A DNA stretch of 64,000 nucleotides from Oopsacas minuta (taxonomy: Eukaryota > Porifera > Hexactinellida > Lyssacinosida > Leucopsacidae): positions 548,419 through 612,418 of the forward strand of contig JAKMXF010000099.1 of the NCBI GenBank assembly GCA_024704765.1. The letters are read 5' to 3'. The notes under the pieces were generated by a model. It saw only the letters and a list, made by a program, of their open reading frames with translations, ran no database searches and had not been told where the DNA came from. The first letter of the stretch is position 1. Each line of letters opens with the position of its first letter. Of this stretch, positions 37,488 to 46,882 are shown piece by piece. A program made the position numbers and the translations under genes.

Positions 37488-38708
37488 TCACTCGCTGTGT
37501 TCTTTTGTTTTCACTATTCGAACATTGGTTGGGTTAACTTTATCAATGAAGTATGGACCATTCCACTTATCTTCCAATTTTCCACCTTTCTTCTTGAAAC
37601 AAGTATTTTCGATCAATACTTTTTCTCCCTTTTCGATTTTGTTGAAAGTGACCGGGTTTATTTTTGTGTCAGCTGTGCCTTCATTAATGACTTGGAGTGT
37701 GTGTGATGATCTCCTGCAATTTCTTGATTTTGTGGTTGAAATTTGTGTATTGAGTCGACTTGTTCTATGATTTCATCCTCTGCAGCCCACTTATCAAGAA
37801 TTGAAGACACAACGTCAGGATATAATAGTGCAAGGTTTTCAGCCTGGATGGGAAGGCGAGGTATTCTTGAACCATGCATTAGTTCGAATGTCGAAAAGTG
37901 AGTGGTATGGCGAGGTCTTATGTTGAGCGAGAATGCAATTTCTTCTAATAATTGTACCAATTTCCTTTTTTCGTCCAAAGCTTTGACGAGCGAGCGTTTC
38001 AATGCTTTGTGCGATGATTCAACTAGCCCGTTGGTCTGAGGGTGGTGAGGTGTCGAAAAGATGAATTTTCAATTGTATACTTGATGCGATGTTTTATATA
38101 ACTGGTTAGTGAATTCCGTACCGTTGTCGCTGATTATCTGAACTGGTGCCCCCTGCCTGCAGTAAATAGAATATAAACCATTAGCAACTTTTTGAGCCTC
38201 TTTACAACGAAGAGGATGCGTTTCAAGCAATCTAGTAAAATGGTCAATTACCGATAAGATATATTTAAAACCATTTGAATCTATCAGTGCGCCTGTTGGA
38301 TCCATGCCCACTCGGAACCAAATTTTTGTGATCACAGGTAGAAGTTGTAAAAGAGGTGTAGGTTCTTTTAGGCATGTTAGATTCTTTGCAAAACGCGCAC
38401 AATTTTGAACGTATAACGTAATATCTTTCAATGTACCTGGCCAATAATATCTATCTTTTCCAATATTTATTTATAGCGGTCGCTTTGATGCTCTGAATTA
38501 TCATGTTTTTCCTTCAAAACATCATACAATCCAGTTTCTTTGATTACAATAAAATTCTCATTCCCAAAGGGTTTAACCAGTTTTCCGTTATATATTCGGT
38601 AGTTAGAAGCTCCTCTTCGAAAAGTCTCTTCTGATTTTTCGTATAACCTGATGGATGAAAATCAGTTGTGCTGAAATTTAAAATCGATTCATATTCAAGG
38701 AGTTCCAT
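37488..38708 (-). pseudogene. Ginger-like integrase/transposase (G2)
   Basis: From ATG 38708 the fragments are, in order: an HHCC-type N-terminal zinc region (YDVLKEKHDNSEHQ, then TLYVQNCARFAKN, in which the second Cys of the pair is replaced); the rve catalytic core with GMDPTGALIDSNGFKYILS (first Asp), QIISDNGTEFTNQ (second) and HHPQTNGLVESSHKALKRSL (Glu, after a frame change); RHTTHFSTFELMHGSR; and a C-terminal KWNGPYFIDKVNPTNVRI. The latter is the GPY/F module known from Ty3/gypsy and Ginger1 integrases. No reverse transcriptase, protease or LTR is present, and terminal inverted repeats flank it, so this is a DNA transposon and not a retroelement. Several frameshifts and stops make it inactive. 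Confidence 0.8.
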
Positions 38709-38884
38709 AAAAATAAATGCAAATAATTTCAGTAATTATCAGTAATATCTTAGTGAACAATGACATATGTACTGTGACAAACAATGTGAATGTTACCTCA
38801 TGAATTAATTACACTAGCATTATTTCTAAGGTTTCATTTAATTGATCATGACAATACAATATACGGTAAGGGGCAATATTTGTA

Positions 38885-40191
38885 CAGGGTGTCTAATAAG
38901 TTCTGTTATATTTCAATTCCCCAATTTTTTCAAATTTATCCATTGCAAAGCCATGAAACCTTCTATTTTCTTAGGACTTATGTTCCTAATTACACATTAT
39001 AAATATCATTCAATATAGCCTCCCTTTTATGAATTACGGAATTTAGTTTGCCCCGAAATTGATGGACAGCTTTTCGCAGCTCCTCCTGTGGGATTTTCTG
39101 CCATTCACTTAACAAACTAACTTTGAGGGACTCCAAACTCTTTTGAGATTTCGCACAGGCCCTGCTCTCCAAGTTTGCTCAAACAGAATAGTCGAGTGGG
39201 TTTAAATCTGGGCTTGATGGTGGCCATCATCCTTACTTATGAAATCGATATTTTGCTCTCGGAACCAATCCTGGGATACTTTTGAAGCATGTGCAGGTGC
39301 AGAGGCTTGTTGGTAAGTCTAAGGATGGTTTTGAAAGAGCTTCTCACCAGCAAACGCAATTTCAGGCTCCAAGACCAGCTCTCTGTACGTCTGGGAGTTT
39401 ATTTTCACTCCTTGGGGGACAAAAATCAGGTTTGTCCGTGATTCTGCCGACACACCCGCCCATACCATTAGAAAAAGAGGCTTCTAGACTCTATCAATGT
39501 ACTTGATGCTATCTGGGATATCCTGACTTCGAGAAGCAAGTACACGTCGTTTTGACGATTGCTTGCCTCCTCAACTGTGAACAGCTTCTCATCTGAGAAA
39601 AGAATCTGATCTTCAGTCCCAGGAGCGAATCGGGCTTTTAGTTGTATGCATCTTTCGAGTCGCTTACGACGTATGGAGTCGTTAAGATGGTGTACGTTTT
39701 TCCTCTTATAGGACTTCATTCCTAGGTCCTCTACAACCAATTTCCGCATCGTTTCGTGATTGACACAGAATTCACGAGACATTTTTCGCATTGACCGCCG
39801 GGGATTTTTCAGGATTGGACATCTGACACAACTCTTCAGGGCTGGTGTGCGAGCAGATCTTGGACGACCAACTCGTTTCCTGTCAGACACACTCCCAGTC
39901 TCTATATAGCGTTTATTGTGCGATAGATCAACATGGGATTGACTTTATCATTCTTTAGCCTTTTTCGAATTTCACTGTTGCTAAACCCAGATTCGTGAAA
40001 AGTGACAATTTTTGAACGAATTTCTTCTAACATGATTTTCTGGTAAATCATCAACTTGAATGATATTTACTTGGCATAATTCGAAAGAGCGCCAAAAATG
40101 CTACAAGAAAATCTAGAAGATTACTTTATAAGTAATTAAGAGCTACTGTCTAAGGCGCGAAAATGTATGACAGAACTTATTAGACACCCTG
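38885..40191 (-). mobile_element. Tc1/mariner element, family M1 copy 2, nested
   Basis: It begins CAGGGTGTCTAATAAGTTCT and ends with the complement (AACTTATTAGACACCCTG), flanked by TA at 38883-38884 and 40192-40193. It inserted into the right terminal inverted repeat of the Ginger-like element G2, and so is younger than that element. It is nearly the same as 27741-29052. Confidence 0.92.
38990..39890 (-). pseudogene. Tc1/mariner transposase, M1 copy 2
   Basis: Same gene as 27848-28750. It is intact for 140 codons from ATG 39890 (MSDRKRVGRPRSART through FSDEKLFTVEEASNRQND). A one-base deletion relative to copy 1 (ACACGTCG against ACACGGTCG near 39545) then breaks the frame. The Asp-containing block SPDLNPLDY and the C-terminus ending LNDIYNV are recognisable downstream, again across the frame break shared with copy 1. 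Inactive. Confidence 0.85.
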
Positions 40192-40283
40192 TAGAGGAGA
40201 CAAATTTTGATGGGTAACATGAATATTTTACAAAATCTGTCCCCCCAGACAATTTATGTAGGGGGACTATTTTTGTCAGAACA

Positions 40284-40426
40284 GTACTACTTTTATTCTA
40301 ACATTCTGACCCAGCACTCCTATTCACCAAATTTCTGAACAATAGGAGAATGTTGGTAAGACGGCTGGTTTAGTTGATTTTGCTTCTCTGAAGTTCGTAT
40401 CACATTTATTCTATATTCGTATTTAG
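40284..40426. other. Short intronic stretch
   Basis: It ends with TATTCGTATTTAG, the acceptor of the next exon. Nothing else is seen. Confidence 0.4.
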
Positions 40427-40590
40427 ATCATTTACCTTCAATACCATTGAACTTTTCAGTTTTCTATAATCAATCTTCCACTGGATTCCAACAATTCCAT
40501 CTCTATTGGGATGAACCTACTGATTTCGGAGGGCCACTCGTTGGATATCAGATATTTCTCAAGGCAGTCCTATTTAAATCACTGCAACAG
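40427..40590 (+). CDS. FNIII exon (strands A to C')
   Basis: The open segment reads HLPSIPLNFSVFYNQ, then QFHLYWDEPTDFGG and PLVGYQIFLKAV, ending before GTAAAT. The entry IPLNFSV, the W-D-E-P turn and G-G-P-L-V-G-Y are textbook FNIII A, B and C strands. It starts in phase 1 and ends in phase 0 (164 nt), like the exon at 13632. The downstream phase-0 exon at 50099-50176 supplies the next strands. No disablement is visible. It lies only about 140 bp after the end of the G2 element. Confidence 0.7.
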
Positions 40591-42616
40591 GTAAATTCAA
40601 CTAAGGTTGATAAACTTCATTGCTAATTAAGTAGTAACTATATGGTTATTGCTATCTCCTATTGACGTCTTTCTCCTTCCCTTTAGACAGCATTTAAGAG
40701 CGTTGTCATGGTCTTTGAGATAGGTCCCACCCAAGGCGTAATAAAAATTTAAAATTCTAGATAGCAACAACGGTTTATTACAACTACACTTACAGGAGCA
40801 GTGCAATGACAATTTGCGGGCTTGCTCGCCATCTAATTTGGAGAGCCCCTGGCGAACCCCATAGGCGCCGAAGACCAAGGGGCGGGATGGGCCTGCCCCC
40901 TTGGTCCTCAGATCAAGGAGGTTACTCCTTCATAATTTCCTTATAATTACTTTATATATTGTAGTGTATGATATATGTCACCAGTGTATGATATAGCTCC
41001 ACCATAACGGGTATAAAATGTGTGGTTCCGATGTGACCCTATTAATCGGAGTCAAAATTAATGTGTAATTGTATTTACTATATTGTTTGCGTTTGTACAG
41101 AGAATTATTAGCCCCACAAATATATAATGCTCCCGCTGCCTTGGGAATTATACTTGTTCGGCGCCTATGACCCCTTTTGCTAAGGAGACAAAATTATACC
41201 GTCGTGAGAGCACTTGTTTTGACTTTACTTTTTTTCAAAATGTGATGGTAATCAATTACTTACGCATATGTTCTTTGGTGAATTTTACTTTTCTAGTTAC
41301 CTAGATGAGCCATATTTACTTTTGCTAGACTCTTGCTTCTTGCTCGTTTTAGGACTCTTTGGGTTATACAGTCAACTCCACTTATTTGGACAAACTGTTT
41401 CGAATATTTTGTCCCTATTAAGAGAAGTTACTAATTCACCTGATAATTTGTATTATTGATGCCATATTGCAGAAATTCGCACTTCTTTCGAAAACCTGTT
41501 GCTTAAAATTTTGAGATTCTTGTATTTAGTAGCCATGGACACTAGTCTCGTAATATTATGTGATAGAATTATGAGATTACTTTTGTGACACGAATTACAC
41601 CTGTGTTTCATTATACTTTGCTTATGAGTATTGCTAAGTGTGTTTGTTATTTGATTTGTATAAATATTTATACAACCACATTATCAAAATCGAATATTTT
41701 AATAAGATTGATCTAACTAGCAACCTAAAGTGCTAGTTAGCCTTCAGGGTCCAATCACAATAATCTAGATAAACCAATTTGACTCGGATTTTGAGAAATC
41801 CTACATCTACACCTTGTAGAAATTTCAAAGCATTCTGGTAACATTTGACCTAGCCACATTATTACATTTTCGTCTATCCTTGGTTTTCAAGGCCTCTCCA
41901 AAAAGTTATGGGATGAATCCGGCTAGCACAAAATTCAATCCACAACTTTCTCCAACACCTCAGAAATATTCTATCCCTGGTTTGGGAGGAGTTGTAGGAA
42001 ATTAGGCCTCGAACTTTGTGCTAGCCCGTACGAAGTCAAAATTCGGGCTCTAGCGAAGCATGCAAACACATCTTAGCTACATAGTACCGTTAAAAAGACA
42101 TTGATATCTCTGCATTTGGTGATGCCATATTCCGAGACCTGGGACCACTAGAAGGCACATCAAATTTTTCAAGTTGGCCCCAAGGGTCCAGGACTGTTGC
42201 ATCACCATATTTCGGGATGTCAATGTGTTCCTAACGGACAGGATTACATACTGTGCTAAAACTCGATTTTTTGATTTTGCACCGGCCAGCCACGAATTCG
42301 ATCGACAATTTGACATTTCGATAATTATGAGGGCCCTTGTAGACCATGAACAAACGAAAATTCAAACTCACGTGGTTCAGTCAAATCTGATTTGATTGCT
42401 TTGTTTTTCACTCTAGGTGTGGATAGGTAAGATCTCTTAACAAATTAGTAAATCAAAGTCCGAATAAATTTACAGTGCAAAATTACGAACTTTTAGAAGT
42501 ATTTACCAATTTTCGGAGAAATTTTAATGTCTTCAGGAATTATTGGTTTTATAATGTGTAAGTTCTCATAAGAAATTCATTCTTCAATTATGCTTCCTCT
42601 TCTTCATTTATGCCAG
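40591..42616. other. Intronic stretch with a GC-rich repeat scrap
   Basis: A GC-rich fragment at 40780-40920 (GAGCCCCTGGCGAACCCC, GGGCCTGCCCCCTTGG) resembles internal parts of hAT-like elements seen at 2800 and 23367. A phase 0-to-1 micro-exon with a strong GTAAGT donor is conceivable at about 42501-42561 but has no clear domain. Otherwise nothing is seen. Confidence 0.35.
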
Positions 42617-42765
42617 TGTTAGCTGAGCGATTTATCGTAAGGTATTCATTCAGGTTATTTAAATTTGACAGTCATCAGACAGGTGGTCACACCTTAATAA
42701 TAGATCTGCAGCTTCCTAAAATCTCCTTATTTTCACAGTATGTGTCTCTTGATAAGTTTCTAATA
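42617..42765 (+). CDS. Possible degenerate FNIII exon
   Basis: A pyrimidine-rich acceptor (CTTCTTCATTTATGCCAG) opens a 149-nt frame, phase 1 in and phase 0 out, ending before GTTAGT. It reads FRLFKFDSHQTGGHTLIIDL, then QLPKISLFSQYVSL. Length, phases and the position of LQLP relative to WDEP match the exons at 13632 and 40427. The sequence itself is weakly FNIII-like, so this could be chance. Confidence 0.35.
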
Positions 42766-42953
42766 GTTAGTGTGTATGTGTACCAAAGGGAGATAGTAGT
42801 TAGGTCCGTTATTTTCTGTTATATCTCGAAATATTTGTTACATCATCGCAACATTATGTCTTCAAAACTTTACTTCACTTACGCCCTAATATTCAAATAT
42901 TAGTTGGCCAATTGTGGATATATGAGTTAATTCTGATTCATATTTGGAATCTA

Positions 42954-43096
42954 TGTTGCAGTTTATGGACGTGCTTGGTGTGCACGCGTGCACACCAGTG
43001 TAATCGCGTGTACATCTACATGTTGGTGTGCACGTGTGCACACTGGTGTATGTCCATGCCATAATAAAATGTTCTCTTCTGGTTCTTTACTAAATA
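42954..43096. repeat. Left terminal inverted repeat of G1, palindrome-rich
   Basis: 143 bp complementary to 49176-49318 with scattered mismatches. It contains the perfect palindrome GGTGTGCACGCGTGCACACC and a related GGTGTGCACGTGTGCACAC further in. Each terminal repeat can therefore also fold on itself. Such sub-repeats may be binding sites for the transposase; that is inference. Confidence 0.93.
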
Positions 43097-43490
43097 CGAA
43101 ATTAAACATAATGAATATGTTGCAGTGCATTAATTATCATTATTATATCATTATTATATCATTGTTATCAACATTGTAATTTTTCATCATCCTTTGAAAA
43201 GTATTTGAGTTGCTAGTACCTAGAAATGAAAGGGAATATCAATAATTAATATAAAATAATATGACATAATTTGTGGCAACATTACAATGTATGCTGGAGG
43301 AAATACTATTAAACACATAAATTCTCAAGCACAAGGAAAGATATATTGATCTTCTTGAATACTGCTTGTATATACAATGATTTTCATTCCAAAGTTCGTC
43401 ATTATATTACCAATAATGTACTTTATGTACATTCTACATGGAAACAGTGTGGTTCTCGAGCTCTAAGCACGGATTATATCCTTAATTCCA

Positions 43491-43799
43491 TTGGTGACAA
43501 ATGATGATTTTCAATTCTATAAAAGTACTCTACTTATCCATCCGAGCTCTAAGTGTATCTCGGTTAACTTGATAAAATCAGATAACTCGTACACATTTGT
43601 TGCATTTTATAATCATCATCAGTGCCTCACCGAATTGTTTCTTAATATTCGTTCCAGTTCATCTCAAACCAAACGACAACATCTATTTCCTTTCTCACGA
43701 TGGTTATCATTAAGGAATTATCCAAATCTATCTATTCTTCTCCTTTTATCGGGAGATATTGAATTGAACCCTGGTCCTACCGGAAGAGAAGATTCATGA
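43491..43799 (+). CDS. Leader reading frame ending in a 2A-type ribosome-skipping motif
   Basis: This frame (open from 43467, no ATG in frame, so the true start is lost or non-standard) ends NLSILLLLSGDIELNPGP at 43734-43778, then six residues and TGA. GDIELNPGP fits the 2A consensus D-x-E-x-N-P-G-P exactly, and the preceding Leu-rich stretch is usual for active 2A-like sequences. At such motifs the ribosome releases the chain after Gly and resumes at Pro. The stop overlaps the next ATG (ATGA at 43796), so one base separates it from the integrase frame. In an ancestral copy the 2A would have separated a leader peptide from the integrase. 2A motifs at N-termini of non-LTR retrotransposons are known; their link to Ginger is, to my knowledge, not standard. 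Confidence 0.7.
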   Translation: MVTNDDFQFYKSTLLIHPSSKCISVNLIKSDNSYTFVAFYNHHQCLTELFLNIRSSSSQTKRQHLFPFSRWLSLRNYPNLSILLLLSGDIELNPGPTGREDS

Positions 43800-45818
43800 A
43801 AATTATTGACGAAAAGAAACTGGCTAATTCAGCCATTAATATATTCTCACCTGAAGAAATAGAGCAAAAAATCCGCATCCTGAAATCACAGAAACCTACA
43901 GAGAAAAATGCAAGACAAAAGTGGCAAAGTGTCCAGAATAGATTTAAACTTGTTTCATATCAAAGTGTTGAAACCCTATACCTTCGTGAAGCAAACAGAC
44001 ACAATTCCAAAAGAGTATTGGTGAGTAATGAAATCTACGATGTCCTAGAAGAATTTCACGTCAAAATCACGAACATTCAAGAAGGACAAAATTGTATAAG
44101 AGAGTTACTCAATATTACTTTGGAGTTACTGAAGAACTGTGTGGTATTTATGTCAAAATGTGTCCAGCTTACAATCTAAAAAGGGGAAAGAAATCCTTAA
44201 AGTCTGTAGTTACCAAGCCAATCGTATCAAGAAATTACCTGAGCAGAGGGCAAATTGATCTTAGATTTCAGAGATATGAATCTGGCTGAAAACATGTCAC
44301 CAGATGGAGTCACTCCCTATAAATACCTTTTGGTCTACATTGACCATTTTACCAAAAAATAAACTTGGTCCCACTAGTTAGAAAAACAGCAGAAAATGTT
44401 CGTGATATTTTAATTGAAATATTCTGCGATCAAGGCCCACCTCTAATATTGCATTCTGATAATGGAGGAGAATTCTCAAATCGCCTTCTATTCGAAACTT
44501 TGCGAGATACTTGGCCCTCTACAAAAATTGTGCATGGTAAACCCAGGCATCCTGAGTGTCAGGGGACAGTAGAGCGTGTGAATAGAGAGGTTAAAGACGG
44601 ATTATTTGCCATGATGCATGATAATAATGATTAATGCTGGGTAAAGTAGTTAAAGTGAGTAAAATTTAACTACAACACAAGTTACCATACAACTATTCGA
44701 ATGACGCCATTTGAAGCTGTATATGGCAGACCTCCATTCTTCGGACTCGCCACTCTTAATGTTCCTTAAGAACATTGGGGTGTGATTAATAACGAGGACG
44801 ATTTGAATAACTTTCAATAAACCTCTGTTGCTGATCCAATCTCAGCATCTGTTGATGAATTATCTGAATCATCTAACTTGTCTGATAACGAAGTGCCTAC
44901 ATATACAGAAGAGTGTCCTAATGAACCATAATCTCCATATTTATCTAAGTTCCCGCCTATTTCCGACGATTATGAATTCTCAATATCAGATACAGTTCCA
45001 CCTCGCACAATTGTCGATGGTATAGAATATAACAGTAATTTTGAAACCCCAACATCAAGTATTCCAGTAATTTTGGAGAATCAAATTAGAGCTCTTGAAT
45101 CAGATAATTTAATTTCTGAGAAACAGTTTCCCATGAGACGACTATCTAGTAGTTCATCAATAGTTTCAAATATAAATTCAACCAATTCAACTAACTTACT
45201 CTGTGCTGTATGTGAGAATGAAACAAGTGGAGTACACTCTTGCCCTGAATGTTGTCGTTTCGTCCACATACCTTGCGGAATTCAACAAGGGGAAGAGGGA
45301 TTTGGGAGCTCAGTATGGTGTCAAGGTTGTTTTCTCAAAGAAAGGAGTACAAATACCCATCATTTATGAAAAGGAATAAAAAGAAATCAGGAAACATTAC
45401 ATGATCGTATGCTAAAGTCAAGTGGGAAAAATTCAAACCAGCTGAAATCGGTGATATTGTGCTTATACCAATTTCCCAACCTGATAAGATGAGTTCGATT
45501 GGACCACGCAATCTTATGGGTCATATCATCGACGCACATGATTCTGTTTATACTGTAGCTACATCACATGGCACTATTTCCTCTGGCTATGCAAGGAATC
45601 AGTTTGATGTTTGTCCATTCAGAATCAGTTCAAATGAGTCTTGCCATACTTCTATAGTCAGTCAAACGGAAGCAATGCAAAGTGCTTCTCTGGGCCTCAG
45701 TGGTTCAGCATGTAGATGTAAGCACTGTAAAACACTAAGGTGCACTTTCAAGAAATCAGGTAGAAGTTGCAAAACTAAATACCATAAGGATCACACTTGC
45801 TTTAACAAGTTCGCATAA
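43796..45818 (+). pseudogene. Ginger-like integrase/transposase (G1) with PHD-like and Cys-rich C-terminus
   Basis: From ATG 43796 a helical N-terminal region precedes NEIYDVLEEFHVKI (HHCC-type zinc domain start). After a frameshift near 44092 come YVKMCPAYNLKRGKKS, then a core with DFRDMN, YLLVYIDHFTKK, LILHSDNGGEFSNRLL (second catalytic Asp) and ECQGTVERVNREVKDGL (Glu), and TPFEAVYGRPPFFG. Further on are CAVCENETSGVHSCPECCRF, then HIPCGIQQGEEGFGSSVWC (PHD-like C4HC3 finger), a KPAEIGDIVLIPISQPD module and a final Cys array CRCKHCKTLRCTFKKSGRSC. This order is that of KRBA2/SCAND3-type integrase proteins derived from Ginger. In-frame stops at 44632, 44647, 44656, 44767, 44818 and 44929 and two frameshifts show it is dead. 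Confidence 0.85.
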
Positions 45819-46882
45819 CATACTACTAGCAGAGAGAACAGTCATTACGTATAACACAAGTCATCACTTAATATTTTTTAGAACTTTTAAATTGTCAAAT
45901 CATTAGTTTATAATAAGAATACGATAAGGATTTCTTGCTCAGTCTCAAAAATTATTTTAAATTGGATAATACAGACACTTAGCTACACGAGTAGTCGAGT
46001 AGATTATAAATAATTTAGTGTATTGGACAATTGGAATTATTATGTGGTAATGGTACGGAGTTAACCGTTGTAACGTAACTAGATACGAAATAGAGTCTAG
46101 TTCATCTTAAGATGTTCTAGTTACTAGGCCATCCATGTAGTAGTGTAGTAAGTAGTCTTAATAGTTTGTTCAAAACAATTTGCTTAAGGTAATTACGAAA
46201 AGTGGAACTCGGGAAAACAGTACACCTAGGGAAACAATATTTTCAGTACTATCCGAGCGTACGTCTTATCCAAACATGGATTGAATTAGAATGGATGGGA
46301 ACAAATTTTAGACACAAATTAATTAGTAAGTTTGCAACCGAGTATTACTGTATTTGGAGAATAGTTCAATAATCGGTTGCAAACCGAAAATCAATAACCG
46401 GTTGGGTTGCTATTCATAATACTGATATTTGGTTCAATCGATTTCAGCATTGTAAATTAGTAATAAATGTGGCCACAAGTACATGCATAACAATGGTTTC
46501 GAAGTGTTCAGTCAAAGAATTATGGTAAATTTCTGTGAGCAGAAATCCCAGATTACTAAAATAGAATGTTGACCATTTACGAACTGAACAATTATGGAAC
46601 AATTAATCAAAGACATTTATTACTAAATAGATACGTATCAAACAAACCTTAAACTCTGTTACTGCTATCGCTATAAACTGAACAAACAAGTCAAAATACA
46701 AAGATAATTACGTACTTTTCCCCAGTGATAGATTGAGTTCCGAGCTGAATAGAAATCTAATTCTGCATATTGCTGAAAATCTAATTCCGCATATTGCTCA
46801 ATTGTTATGGAAAGTTTAGATATATATCCTATAATTAAATATATTTGTATCTCTATAATTAGAACTATTGTATCGCTAATTA

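Larger units (their letters stand above)
35783..40283 (-). mobile_element. Ginger-like integrase DNA transposon (G2), interrupted by a mariner
   Basis: The left end starts TGTTTTGACAAAAATAGTCC and the complement of the right end starts TGTTCTGACAAAAATAGTCC. Homology continues for about 150 bp on each side (35783 to about 35935, and 38822-38884 plus 40192-40283) with few differences. The right repeat is split by a Tc1/mariner copy at 38885-40191. Without that insert the element is about 3.2 kb. The minus strand encodes a retroviral-type integrase with GPY/F motif and, downstream, a possible cysteine peptidase, as in Ginger1-group DNA transposons. The flanks are GATC and GTAC, so the expected 4-bp duplication is not perfect. 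Confidence 0.8.

Noticed and set aside
35783-38884. LTR retrotransposon, because of the integrase with GPY/F motif.
   Set aside because: No reverse transcriptase, RNase H, gag or direct LTRs are present. The flanking repeats are inverted, which fits a DNA transposon.
41473-41560. Exon-like segment TSFENLLLKILRFLYLVAM after a GCAG acceptor.
   Set aside because: The phase conflicts with the FNIII exon ending at 40590, and no clear donor follows.
43796-45818. Possible stop-codon reassignment, because many stops fall in otherwise readable integrase sequence.
   Set aside because: All three stop codons occur, together with frameshifts, and the same is true of other transposon relics. Host exons and the Tc1 frame use standard stops. 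Ordinary decay is simpler.
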